64,000 nt of DNA, from the NCBI RefSeq assembly GCF_963576545.1, contig NC_083646.1, positions 22,671,989 through 22,735,988 of the forward strand, in the 5' to 3' direction. The DNA comes from Limanda limanda (Eukaryota; Chordata; Actinopteri; Pleuronectiformes; Pleuronectidae). Below are positions 52,740 to 63,838 of this stretch, piece by piece. Under the pieces are notes generated by a model, which was not told the DNA's origin, did not search any database, and was given only the letters and a program-made list of their open reading frames with translations. Made by a program: the position numbers and the translations under genes. The first letter of the stretch is position 1. Each line of letters opens with the position of its first letter.

Positions 52740-52990
52740 AGTTTGAAGATAGGCCCACTGTGCCGAGCCGAGCCGAGCGGAGGGCTGTGAGAAAGCCCCT
52801 GAGTAAAGGAGAATGCAGGCGAATGCTTGTAATTGGGCCCTAAGTATCAGCTGTCAAATATCTCCTGTTAGTTCTCTCTGCTTTTTTTCTCTATCACTAT
52901 GCTAATACTGTGCCATCTCTGCATGCAAATGAGACGGGGCACGCTTGATAGAGTTCCTGCCCTTAGCCAGCGTCTGTCACAGGAAATAAA
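52740..52990. promoter_or_regulatory. Candidate non-coding regulatory block
   Basis: Holds GAGCCGAGCCGAGC (52764-52777), TGTAATTGGGCC, CAGCTGTCAAATAT (E-box next to a TGTCA core) and an exact octamer ATGCAAAT at 52923-52930. No repeat and no long frame. It looks enhancer-like but conservation is untested. Confidence 0.25.
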
Positions 52991-53384
52991 ATCCTCACTT
53001 TTCTCTCACTGATCACCGACCCCAAAAAAAACACATCCACCACATACATTACACTAACAGGTAATACCAGTTGTTTTTGCTGCTACACAATATGCAGAAC
53101 ATTTTAGTGTTATTTCTGCTGTGAAGTACTGCCCCCTGTAAGTCAGTGATTCAAATCATTAGTAAAAGATCACCGAGTCAACTGAGAGTCTTCAAGTTTA
53201 ACTGGGTGCTCGGTGTGCAGTGTTATTGTGGGGACGTGTGTCAGTCCCCAGAAACCGCTGCAGAGTCAGCACTCCTGTCTTCCACACAGCTCCTCACAGT
53301 AAAATCAGGCCTGTCTGCTAGGTGAGGAATGATGATGTCTACATGCTGGCACAGACAGCTGTAGATCTAGACCGTGGGTGAGTC
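52991..53384. other. Intergenic, no gene recognised
   Basis: Ordinary sequence between the candidate block and the next repeat. Confidence 0.45.
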
Positions 53385-53905
53385 TGAAGCTGCCTTCAGG
53401 CATGAGCTGAATTCAGGATAATCTCCTGAAATAATTCGGAGGGGCTGTATGTGAGAACGCAATTGTCCAAGTCAGTTGCGGTGGACATTATCTGGAGTTT
53501 CTCCAGTCAGCCACCGAGTTAAATTTCAGAAAGAGCCCGTATACAGCAGGAGATTATCTGGAGGATTCAGCACAAGCGAGTGGGCGTTTTGATGACTTTT
53601 GACGGATGCAAAACTGAAAAAAAGAAAAAAAGAGCATACCTCAGAATATCTCAGGATGTAAAAAGAGGATTCATACACGTTGAAGACATCAAGGACGATG
53701 TCAACTTGGAAAGACAACAAGATTTTAGAGATTTTGTTGATAAAGGCCGATGCCGGAAGTGATCCCGTAGCGGAGTTCACACGCTCCGTCCTGTCTGCTA
53801 CACAACCGCTCACATGAACACTTCGGAGAGTTTTGGGTTGTAGATTCTCATGCTGCGTGTGAAAGGTAAACTCTGGACAAAACCGGCTCTCGAAACCGAG
53901 CAGGT
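53385..53905 (+). repeat. Copy 3 of the five-copy 'CTCCGGA' repeat family (longest)
   Basis: About 520 bases. The left end (GCTGCCTTCAGGCATGAGCT, CTCCTGAAATAATTCGGAGG) and the right end (TGCGTGTGAAAGGTAAACTC) are the parts shared with the other copies. The middle contains a GAAAAAAAGAAAAAAAGAGC run and AACAAGATTTTAGAGATTTT. The 137-codon minus-strand frame (53526-53939) and a Lys-rich 60-codon plus-strand frame lie wholly or mostly inside the repeat and have no family match. Probably a non-autonomous DNA element. Confidence 0.7.
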
Positions 53906-54349
53906 TAGTGTAAAGTCTGATGCACTGATGGAACTTCACAACATGGCTTGAAAATCAAGGTCAAGTATGGCTGTTGCATGTTTGCTGTACATGACATTCA
54001 TTTCAACCACACAGCAATTCAGCTGCCCACTTTAAGAATGGCTCTCGTCCTGGGAATCAATTTCCCAATCATTTTTGACCCAGTTACCGACCACTGCAGC
54101 AGTTTTTGTGCTGGTCACCTGTGTATTCAGTTTTGACTGATATTGAATATATCGAGTGTCAAATCACACCAAACTAAGCACTGCACTTTCTCCAGTAATT
54201 GACTATACACTTTTGCAGCTAGTCAGATGAACGGTTTGTGCGATATGCGTTCCACATACAGACAGAGGTTTGTGGAATCAGTAGGTAGATATGGATGTGG
54301 GTTATTAAGGTCAACAAATTATCATGCATAAATGTGTGCTGCTTACACA
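53906..54349. other. Intergenic, no gene recognised
   Basis: Spacer between two repeats. A 62-codon frame at 53948 shows no motif. Confidence 0.45.
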
Positions 54350-54579
54350 AGCTGTGTCTCAATTTGAGGGCTGCATCCTTCTGAGGCTGCATTAGAAGAC
54401 CGATCTATAGTGATAGCCGTGTGATTGGACTGTTCCAATTTGACGGCTCCTCCAAATGTGTCCTTCCATCCCTAAGCAACGCTGATGCAATAAGAAGACA
54501 AGACCATCTCATTTCAGCCAACGCGAGCTGTGTAGACCAGGTACTCAGGAAGAACGCGGCCCTGAATTGAGACACAGCT
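54350..54579. mobile_element. MITE with terminal inverted repeats (230 bp)
   Basis: Begins AGCTGTGTCTCAATTTGAGG and ends GCCCTGAATTGAGACACAGCT. The last ~21 bases are a near-perfect inverted copy of the first ~21. Length, inverted ends and lack of coding capacity define a MITE. The interior (CTCCTCCAAATGTGTCCTTC) is familiar from fish genomes. No clear target-site duplication was seen. Confidence 0.85.
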
Positions 54580-57429
54580 ACAGTTACATGTATCTGATAT
54601 ATGTATTTACATCTACATCCTGTTTACATTCACACCACAAACTGACTGCATTCACCACAATTTCACTTCACCTCAGTAGGCTAAAGTTTGATAGATTGAC
54701 TACTGAGACTGACTCATGACTTAATGGCCGAGTTAGTTTCAGCAATCTACCCAATCTTTAAGTACGCAGACTCCAAATGTAAAAGAGACCATTGTCATTG
54801 CGGATATTTGAGGGCACGATATGTGCACTCTGGTCACTTAAATAAAATGGCCGGGTTCATAAAGTGCATTTATACAGTTAATAGTGAGTGATTTCAGACA
54901 GTCAATGATCTACATTATGCAAGATTTCCTGTTAACACATCAGCATTTGAGTGCCACGGTTTTCTGTCATATTTCAGAAAGCGCTTGAGGGGCTTATGTC
55001 CTAGTTCCTTGCAAAAAGTGAGTGAAACAGCAACGACACAGTTACGATACCCTTGTAACATTACCACGCGAGATCCCTGTATCCACCTCCTTCAAGCGCT
55101 TCCTCAATATTAGAGACACGTCGGGTCTAGTTACAGTCCTGACTGAGGCCCAGAAACCCTCCGTTCACACAGCCATGTTGCACATATAGAAATGTGATCA
55201 GTTGTTCAGTCTTTGTTGAACCCTGTTGTATATGGTCACTAGGGGACTCTGTGACAAAAGCTCTTTGTTGCTCTTTGTTACGTTTCAAAGAATGTTGCAT
55301 TGTGTCTGTATATATCCTGAGGATGAACCCACCCCATCGTGTGTGTATGTATGTGTGTGTGTGTGTGGTGGACCAGGTGGTGAAGCTGAGCCTGCAGTAC
55401 AGGAACTCCTCTGCGGAGGCTGGGCCGGCTGCTGTCTGAGGCCCTCTTGTCTTTAGTAAATTATGACATTATGTGTTGACAGACCAAACAAAGGCAAAGT
55501 CATATTCCCATGGTGTAGGATACCTGGCCTGCAGGCTGAATACACCACACACAGACCAGCCGGAGCTAATTGCAAGTTAGCCAAGGTGGGATTACAAGAA
55601 TGAGAGTAAAGGCTGTTTACTTTGGCTCAGTGTGGCTCTAGTTCAGCTTACCTGTAAATTGTCCTTGTAAATACACATCCAGGCACAATTTGAACCAGCA
55701 CTGCTCTAAAAAAAAGAGAAGAATGATCCATAATTATAATAATTCAGCATAAAGCGGCAGTAGAAATTTAGTAAATACATAAAACACTGTACATTTTGGA
55801 GAACTTGTACCTTGAACTTCAGAGAAATTGTCCAGAAACTAAAAACTGATTTCTGTTTCAGAATTTCTATTACCTCTCACATGAATCATCTCAGAGTAAC
55901 TGGCCCGGTAAATTAAAAAAAAACTGTTGTTCAAACTAGCTCTACCTGCTTCAGCTACAAGAGAAACATGCTGCATACACAACGATGCTTAATTATTATT
56001 ATTAACATTAATTATCTAATGACGTCAAATATATAATCATTTTAATAATAGGCAGAAGGGCCAAACCAATAATTAGGGTTGATTGCTTCTCCTTTCTTTT
56101 GTAACATGTCTGCCCATGTGTTTCTCTGTGTGTAAATCCTGCTTCTGACTTCTGGTTACCCGCTCCTACCTATTTACTTGGAATGGGCTGATGTCATGTG
56201 CTGCTGAACTGCATTGTGGTTACCTTTGCTTCACTTTGTGGTCCAAGTTGAGAAAAGCTCAATTTATCAAGCGGCAGTGCAGGAACCGGCCAATCAAATC
56301 ATGTTAATGCAAACACAGGTCCTGTCTGAGATCAAACATCAGAGCCTGGAGGGAGGAAGCCCAGGCAGCTGGTGAACCTGGTATATGTTCACATGGTGGG
56401 GAGGTTTATTTCCTGTGTACTTCCCTTTGGCATTGTATGGACAGCTATATGAATCGGCCAGCTGGTCGCCTATAGGGGAAGAAACATGCCTCTTTGAAAA
56501 AAAAAAACCCACATACATACAGACAAACATGTTTATATAATGTATTCATATTTACATATTTAATCTAACACATTAGAAAACCAAATCAAGTGCATGGCAG
56601 GTTATACAGAAATCCTCAACAATAAATGATCACTTACACTCCTGTTAGTTATAGTCATTCTAAAGAGTAATTTATTCCCTGCTTTGTATAATCATTCACC
56701 TTTTCTGAGCGAAAACACACCCAGAATCCTTTTTACAGGATACTGTTCCTGAATGGATCTACAACCACACAAATCTCTCTGTTGTTCACAAAAGACAAAG
56801 ACTGCAAAGCCTCTGCATGGACAAGAAATGGGGGTGAAAGGGGAGAAAATCCATGCACATGTTTTCCTCCCAGTATTACAAGGGATATTTCCACAGCAGC
56901 GTTAGAGTGTGGTGGATTTGGGGAGGGAGGCGGGGGGAGCTGCTCTGTATCTGGTTCATTTGAAGTGTTGATAGGCAAGCAGCCACAAAAAGCTGAGTTA
57001 ATAAGCAATTTAGAGCTTTAAACCCAGTCCATGATGAAAGTTTAATGATATCAACACAAATTTGCTGTCACATAATCTCCCCTTTTAATCATTTTCCACT
57101 GTCAGTACAAGGCTAACAGAAAAACAAGCCTAATCCACCTGATTGACATCTCCCACTAAATTGGTTGCATGAAAGACTGGCAAATATGTCAGGCAATTAA
57201 TTAAGTGCACTTTTCTTCTTTTCAAGTTCTGGTCTGGAATGCAGAGTGGTAGTCGGAACACACAGAGACAGCTTTGCCGTATTTCTAAGGTCAATCAGTG
57301 GTCACTTGTGTTATCGGATAATACGCGCCTGTAAACCGGAGCTACACCCGATCAGAATTCACATCAACCTTGAGAGATGCAAAGCCACAGACCTGCCAGA
57401 GTGCCCCCCCACCCTCCCGGCCACTAAAG
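54580..57429. other. Intergenic with several low-repeat blocks
   Basis: A short GT tract lies at 55338-55367. The regions 55480-55640, 56185-56345 and 57005-57225 are low-repeat with homeodomain- or POU-type sites (for example TTAATGCAAAC near 56304, CAATTAATTAAG near 57196-57207). They are discussed as findings. No gene. Confidence 0.4.
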
Positions 57430-57592
57430 CCATTTTCAGACATGACCTCCGGAGGATGTCCCCAGAAAAATTGGGTCTGAACTTTGTCCAGAGATTGGCT
57501 TTCACACATGTGGAGGTGTTCCAACAACACATACATCTCCAGAGCATTCAGGTGAGGGGGGGTGCAGCAAGCAGAAGCAGGATGTAACATAT
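57430..57592 (+). repeat. Copy 4 of the five-copy 'CTCCGGA' repeat family (fragment)
   Basis: TTTTCAGACATGACCTCCGG, GATGTCCCCAGAAAAATTGG and GTCTGAACTTTGTCCAGAGA pair with 63685-63745. Frames of 62-113 codons across it are by-products. Confidence 0.75.
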
Positions 57593-58487
57593 ATATTCTG
57601 CTGGGGAGATAACGTATGTGAGCACATCATCATCATTATGTTGATTAAAAACACCTCCAAACGCTGCAAATCAAAGTGATATTTGAATTTAAGGCACATC
57701 TCAGACATAAACACTACATATTTATATATATATCAATATGCATGAATGTTGTAGCTATATTTATTTATAAGTATAAAGATATAGTGGAGTAATTGTGTCT
57801 TATTTTCTCAAGACAAGGTCAAGTCTCAAGTGTGGATAATGGATCATAATCTGTCTGGTGAATTTAAATCTGTACTTTAATGTGGCCAAAAAATCTATGA
57901 CAGCAAACAATGCAATGTTAAAACATAAAACTAAGGTCTAAACCTGAGAAAATCCAGACAAGTTATTTATAAATTCCTTCAAACATCAGGATGTGGATGT
58001 CGACACTCGATGATCTGAATGATACGGTATGGTTGGATTCTATGGTGGTACATTTTATTCAAATGTAAGCTCACTTTAAAAATGCATGAGCTTAATGTAT
58101 AAATGTATGAACATCTCTGCACTTGTCCCACCAGAGAACGGCTGAATGTTAGAAACAACCCTCAAATGCTCTGATAGGCTATTATCCTGCAGGGGGCTGC
58201 GATGACACCATGTTAGGAAAACCCCCTTACAAGGCCCCATGTCTCTAGCTTTCTGCCAGAAGCTTCATAATTTTGTACCAAGAATGGTGCAGGAGGGTTA
58301 TTTTACTGTTATTTTTCCGCCATGTTTGTAATGTTGTGGTTTGATATCATTAATCCTTGGTATTTGGTTTATTTTATGGCCCCCAAGTTCCCGTTTACCA
58401 AGTACCCTGGAGTCGTGACAGTGGTGTGGCTGACGAAGCGTTTGATTTGTACTAGTGTGACTTTCAGTGGCAGAGAATGTGTAGTAG
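57593..58487. other. Intergenic, no gene recognised
   Basis: AT-rich. A TATATATATATC run lies near 57723-57734. Confidence 0.45.
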
Positions 58488-58745
58488 TAGTAGTAGAAGT
58501 AGCTTTATTGTCAATTTCTTCACATGTTCAAGACATACAAAGGAATCGATAGGACGTTTCCCACTCTCCCACGGTGAAACATATAAAGTGCACAGGCACA
58601 ACAGATAAGGCAAGACATTTCCTAATACTAAGTAAACATACAGATTCACCTACAGCAGCATAAGTTTCTGTAAAGTGTAAAACGTAATACAAGTGATACA
58701 AGTGATACAAGTGATAAAAGTGCAAAAAGTGCAAGAGACAGTTTG
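58488..58745 (+). repeat. Teleost interspersed repeat (LINE- or SINE-tail-like) with 9-bp tandem end
   Basis: Starts with a GTA run (58481-58495), then AGCTTTATTGTCAATTTCTT, CAAGACATACAAAGGAATCG and TCCCACGGTGAAACATA, all phrases of a frequent fish repeat. It ends in ACAAGTGAT units (58689-58733), three perfect and two altered. Confidence 0.65.
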
Positions 58746-58910
58746 TTATATATCCTGCATAACCTTCAAACATGTGTTAATAAAATATATTTTTTTAAAT
58801 GACACTGCAGACAGAAGCGCTGTGCAGCATCATGTGCACTGTTGCTATTGTATATATGACTCATGCTTTAATTTGTACAAGGTAGAGGACAAACGTATTG
58901 TCTTCAATCA

Positions 58911-59070
58911 ATCACATTTTTATTGTATAACCTATATTCACAAATCACAATTTTTCTCATAGGACTTGACAAGGTGCAACATCTTGTCAAGTCTAGAAAC
59001 CCCAGAGAGAGCCACACATGAGGGATCCCCCCCACCTCCCAGAATGGACAAAAGTGCAGTAGATGCCTTA
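58911..59070 (+). repeat. Family A copy 2 (shorter)
   Basis: TCAATCAATCACATTTTTAT, ATATTCACAAATCACAATTT, TTCTCATAGGACTTGACAAG, GAGAGAGCCACACATGAGGG and AAGTGCAGTAGATGCC run in the same order as the 25.7 kb copy, then stop. The distal part, including the ATCAGGATCCACC units, is missing. Confidence 0.8.
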
Positions 59071-60869
59071 GAGCTGTAAATCAAACATTAACACGGACAA
59101 AGGCTTGTCGTGTGTTGGGTGTTCTGAGAAGGACTGTTTATGTGTACTGCTTCACATCCTCTTTTCTCTGGCAGCTGTATAAACTCTCTCTTAAGAAATA
59201 CTCATCACCAGTTGGTCTGTGGCAGCCACAGTCAGCTGATGACAGTAATACTACTGACCCCTCTGTCAGCTCGTTTTTATTAGAGCAACACTGCCACCTG
59301 GTGGTCTAAAGGAAACATTAGCTCTGAGTGGATTTACGAGATAATAGCAACTTTCTCCACAGTCTCTTCCAGTGTTGAGGAACATTACAGTGCTTTTTAT
59401 TTCTGATGTGATCACTGACAGTCATGAGTTAAATAATGTTTGCTGAATGACTGAAAGTTCACCCTGAGGCTGGTTCTTTTAATTTTCTTATTTTATATTA
59501 TCAGCCTGCACAATCCTCTAAAAACGTTTGTAGATCATATATTAGCGCTCTCTAAAAGGTTTTTTAAAAACATCTTAAAGTTTGATGGGTTAACAGCAGG
59601 TAGGACATAACTTGTTCCTTCTTTTGACTGAGCTGCCCCAAATCCTCGTGTGCAAACATGCCTAAAGGGATTGTGGTCACCAGTTACTTCACTTTTATTG
59701 TATTGGATTTGGCTGCAATGCTGTTTAATCCCTGAAACTCCAAAAGTGTTTTATGGTCCCTTTATCACCATAGTGGTGAGTAGACAATGAGGGGATTTAG
59801 ATTTTGGGTGAACTATTCCTTTAACATTGCATGGTTGTTGTTAACATTGATCTTCTCTTTGCTCCTTTTTGCTTCACTTCTTTACAGTCAGTTGATCTGA
59901 CTCATAAATATCTGTGTATACCTGCAAGCCAAAATCAAAGGCTGTTTTTTATTTATTTTTTTTACTTTTCCAGTACAATCCATAGCATTGGTAGACTGTG
60001 AAAGAAAAGTAATTATCAGACTGGGTAGTTATAGTTTTATTTAATGACTGTTGTTACAGCAACTAAATGTTATTCATTTTATTTTATTTACCAAGTAAGC
60101 TGTAGTTTATTTTGTTGGCCAACAGGGGTAAGCAGCGTTCTGCTTGTGGCTAGCTGCATTCTATCACATAATTGATAATATCCTTCCCTATTAAACTAAC
60201 TAACTATATATCTGCTCCTGATTTCTCCTCATAGTGAAGGTGTGATCTGTGGCGGATGAGTTGAGGGATTTGTAAAGTTTCTGTGATTAATAGACTCCAC
60301 CTATAAATAGTACTGCTCAGTTTTGGTCAAAGAGAGGATGGGTTAATATAAGACCTGATCCCACACTTTTCTAAATGATGAAATGCTTGGATGTTTAATG
60401 TCTTACAAACACATCATTTCTACTCTCCTACTTTTCCAAATGTGGATTACATTGGAAGTGAGTTCTGACTGTAAGGATAACGATTTTTAAACAAGTATAA
60501 TTACAATATTTATTAGCTGGCATAGATGCTACAAATTCACTAACTCAGCTAAAACATAAGATTTTCATTACTGTATGATCTGAAATTAACTATTGTTGTT
60601 TATCTGTTAGCTAAGAATCAATCTGTGTAGGGAATGTTTCTAGAGATCAGTATGTTTCATTGGCATCCTGGATATTTTTTCACCCTTCCTCCGATCAGGT
60701 GAAATTGAGATTAAAAGAGTGCTCACTGGTTGGGGTTATGGAGAGTTATCAGGATAAGCCAATCAGAGGCCCGACAGGAGGCTCTTCACAACCTCTGATG
60801 AGAAAAAAACAAATCCTTGAACAAACAAACCAAACACTGCCACCAGAGAGCGCCTTTAGTGTTTATATG
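59071..60869. other. Intergenic, no gene recognised
   Basis: TTTTGGGTGAACTATTCCTTTAAC near 59803-59826 is the tail of a short fish repeat. Otherwise unremarkable. Confidence 0.45.
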
Positions 60870-61005
60870 TAACATGAAGGCCACCATATGTTCTCCACTT
60901 ACCTGGAAAGACAGGGATGGCGGGAGGGGTATTCAGTTGTTTGCACTCTGCAACCTCACCACTAGATGGCACTAAATTCTACATACTGGTCCTTCAAAAT
61001 AAAAG
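60870..61005. repeat. Family E copy 2
   Basis: GGCGGGAGGGGTATTCAGTT, CTCTGCAACCTCACCACTAG, ATGGCACTAAATTCTACATA and CTGGTCCTTCAAAATA. It is closer to the usual form of this repeat than the 31.8 kb copy. Confidence 0.65.
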
Positions 61006-61014
61006 TCGACAGCC

Positions 61015-61310
61015 TACATCGATACAGTTTATCCTTTAGGGATTCGTGGGGGGGAGCTGGAGCCAAACCCAGCTGACATTGCTGAGAGGTGGGGTACATC
61101 CTTAGCAGGTCGCCAGGGTATCACAGGGCCACCATACAGAGACAACCAACCATTCATACTCACATTCACAAGTGTCTAATAAACCCAACCCTAATCTGCA
61201 TGGCTGTGGGAGGAAGCCCTAGTACCTGGACAAAACCCACATGACCACAGGAGAACATGCAAACTCAACCCAGTGCGGCAAACCTACATTGTACAGCGGT
61301 CACAATGACT
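61015..61310 (+). repeat. Family B copy 3
   Basis: CTGGAGCCAAACCCAGCTGA, TCGCCAGGGTATCACAGGGC, ACCAACCATTCATACTCACA, GGCTGTGGGAGGAAGCC, CAGGAGAACATGCAAACTCA in the family order. Fairly well preserved. Confidence 0.85.
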
Positions 61311-61584
61311 CTGCTCAAATGCTGATGTTAAGCAGGTATAATGTTTATTAGTTAATTTCCAAGTATGATAAAATTACTGCACAGTTCGTGATTATGGTGA
61401 ATATAGTGGAGCCTTTTGCAGATAAAGAGCAAGACATTTTTATCAGGAGTTGGAAGAGAGAAATTAAAAAATAAAATGAGGCTCCAAATTAATGCTAAGG
61501 CAGATATGTAACTGCTATTGCCCAAGTCTGATGACTGATGGATGTGTTCTCTTGGCAACATTTTTTGGAATAATCAAAGAATGA
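61311..61584. other. Intergenic, no gene recognised
   Basis: AT-rich spacer. Confidence 0.45.
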
Positions 61585-62100
61585 AAATGATGCCGTTTAA
61601 TTACGCCTGATTATCTTCAATAAAAGGGATGACATATTTATTGCAGATCAAGTTTGTACATATCTTCATTAGGATCCACAGTGTGAGTTCAAATTGGTGT
61701 GTCACATTGTCTAAATTATATTCATCAGCTTGAATGCATCTCTGATACTCGGCACAGAAGAATTCTGTCATCCAACACCACCAGCACCTATATCATGCTT
61801 TCACACTTCATTAAAAAGAAAGCCATTAGGTCTAATGTAATTATGTTTTTGCTGTGTGGCTGGAGAGCTGCCCTGGTCTCCCCTTCATTGGGCAGATGGT
61901 GACGAACACTGCGGCCATCGATTGTCAGCTATTTCCAGACAGAGGAGATTAGAGGGATTATCGCAGTCGAGGGTGAGAAAACCACTCACCTTCCTCACCC
62001 GCCCCGTCAGCTCTGCAGTCTGCATAATGTGATTGCAGTTGTTTACAGATGGCCTATGCGAATTTTGCATTCAAAGCCTTGAGAGACTCTCAGGGGAGCT
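61585..62100. promoter_or_regulatory. Candidate non-coding regulatory block
   Basis: Dense in homeodomain-type cores: TTTAATTACGCCTGATTATC at 61596-61615, CTAAATTATATTCATC near 61711, TAATGTAATTATG at 61833-61845. Composition is balanced, with no known repeat for ~500 bases. It lies next to the unrecognised 171-codon ORF. Enhancer function is an inference from appearance only. Confidence 0.3.
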
Positions 62101-62164
62101 GTCACCGAAGTGTTCTGATGATTTAATGCAGCATTTCAGTTCCTAAAATGTAGTGGTTCATGTT

Positions 62165-62680
62165 TCACAGCAACAAAATCGGAGCAGTGTTAACCACAAA
62201 CCAAAAACTCAATGAGAAGTGTTTTTTTGCCTGTGATGCCACAGATTCAGACCAATCAGACTGGTGACACACATATATATCCAAGCAGAATATCCCAGCA
62301 CCTTTTGAGCTGTTTGAAAGGTGAACTGCATTCTCTGGTGTATTCCCCGTCTCAGTGGGAGTGACAGGAGACTCGCTGTCCTGATGTGTTTCCTGTAAAC
62401 ACAAGCTGCTGCTGTCTGTGTTGTGGCTCCAGCTCGAATACAACAGCTCTATAAACACAGAGGGACTAAGAGTCACGCTGTTGATACGTTGCTTTTTCAA
62501 AACGATTTTTATTTCGTCGTAAGGTACCGTTGACAAACAATGTTGCACCCTTTTTTGTAGATTCAGTTGATATTCATGATTATCACAATAAATATCATCT
62601 TCTTCTTCTCCCAGTTGAATGGTGGTGACCGTTAAGACCTCCCTTACAATGCTCTGCTTAACTATATAAGACGAAAACAT
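62165..62680 (-). CDS. Unrecognised 171-codon ORF, possible lineage-specific gene or first exon
   Basis: ATG at 62680, stop near 62165. An in-frame stop lies 14 codons upstream of the ATG, so if real this is a 5' coding exon or a single-exon gene. The N-terminal ~105 residues look protein-like (mixed acidic and hydrophobic, for example TTIQLGEEEDDIYCDNHEYQ and PYDEIKIVLKKQRINS). The middle is Ser/Thr/Glu-rich and the C-terminal ~20 residues are hydrophobic (FSLSFWFVVNTAPILLL). No conserved domain or signal peptide was recognised. A TTTACAG near 62395 on this strand resembles an acceptor. It is the longest frame not explained by a simple repeat, but only modestly above chance in 64 kb of AT-rich DNA. 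Confidence 0.25.
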   Translation of the reverse strand: MFSSYIVKQSIVREVLTVTTIQLGEEEDDIYCDNHEYQLNLQKRVQHCLSTVPYDEIKIVLKKQRINSVTLSPSVFIELLYSSWSHNTDSSSLCLQETHQDSESPVTPTETGNTPENAVHLSNSSKGAGIFCLDIYVCHQSDWSESVASQAKKHFSLSFWFVVNTAPILLL

Positions 62681-62736
62681 GGCACAGATAATATTCAGAT
62701 GTTGTGCTATGGATGCAGGAGGTTATGGGCTACGAC

Positions 62737-62754
62737 CGTATGTTTTCATACGGG
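62737..62754. repeat. Short perfect hairpin
   Basis: CCGTATG-TTTT-CATACGG: a 7-bp perfect stem with a 4-base loop, 57 bases upstream of the ORF's ATG on the minus strand. Function unknown. Confidence 0.85.
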
Positions 62755-63039
62755 AAGTTCACTCCAACTTTTTAAGATTTGTAAAACAGAAATAAAATCT
62801 TTAATTTTACGTTGCCATAAAAGGCGAGTGCCGTTCAGTCTCGTGCAATAAACGATGCACAGGTTCGAGTTCAGTATTTGCAGACTGATCCATTCAGTTC
62901 ACCGTTCACCAAACATATGAGCACTGCAAGGTTATTGTGTGCAAGGTCTCGCCCATAGAGTCTGTGGGTTGAACAATATGCAGAGACTGAAAAGAAGAAC
63001 AGCTAAACTGCTGTGTGGTTGAGATAAATCTTGTATAAA
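62755..63039. other. Intergenic, no gene recognised
   Basis: Upstream side of the minus-strand ORF. No TATA box or CpG island was seen on that strand. Confidence 0.4.
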
Positions 63040-63215
63040 TGGTCTAATTTATATAGCACTTTTGCCATTCACACAAACATTCATACAGTGTGTCTATGGG
63101 CAGCACTTTTTTTACGAGATAGGCTTCAGTATCTTGCCCAAGGACCCTTCGGCATGCAGATGGGGAAGACTGGGTTCAAACCCCCATCTAGTCAGAGGAC
63201 GACCCCCTCAGCCAC
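63040..63215. repeat. Family C copy 3
   Basis: CTAATTTATATAGCACTTTT, CATTCACACAAACATTCATA, TCTTGCCCAAGGACCCTTCG and GCATGCAGATGGGG in the order of the family. Confidence 0.75.
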
Positions 63216-63679
63216 AGCCGACCTGTACAGTAAACAGACAACAAACATAATTGCCCTTGATTTGCTGTGTAGTGGTAGAGATGTCGTACATGTGGGCCTC
63301 TGTGACTCAAAAGGTTGTCTACATGTCTGATAGCAGAATAGCACTGTGGGAATGTATGTGGGATATGGAAGCATTGTGTGAAGGTGACCTGTTGAAACTG
63401 ATTTGAGTAGATCAGATTAGAAGATGCTTCGCTGACCACAAGAGGTAACCTGAGTAACCGTAGCCTTTCTGTCTGCTCCAACCAGTCTGACCATTCTCCT
63501 CTGACCTCTCATCAACACAGAGCTGCTGCTCACTGGATAGTTTCTATTTTGACTCCATTATGTGTGAAAACCTCTGGAGACCAGGAGGATCATGCAAGTG
63601 TCCTTGGCCAAGAGTTCCTGACGTCTCCTGAAGCCCTGTGTGAATAGATGTCTGTCAGCTGTACTGTAAAGCACTTAAA
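63216..63679. other. Intergenic, no gene recognised
   Basis: Two minus-strand frames (60 and 97 codons) partly cover the family C repeat and are not considered coding. Confidence 0.45.
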
Positions 63680-63838
63680 GTATTTTCGGACATGACCTCT
63701 GGATGATGTCCAGAGAATTGGGTCTGGACTTTCTCTGGAGTTTGCCTTCCACACATGAACAACAGGGCAGGGGATTCTCTGCTCAGACACGTTCACAACA
63801 ACCCAATGAGGGATGGTGCAGCAGACAGAGAAGGGATG
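63680..63838 (+). repeat. Copy 5 of the five-copy 'CTCCGGA' repeat family (fragment)
   Basis: TTCGGACATGACCTCTGGAT, CAGAGAATTGGGTCTGGACT and TTCCACACATGAACAACAGG match the 57.4 kb copy in the same orientation and the 18.6 kb copy inverted. Confidence 0.75.

Noticed and set aside
53526..53939. 137-codon minus-strand frame
   Set aside because: Lies almost wholly inside a dispersed repeat and has no recognisable domain.
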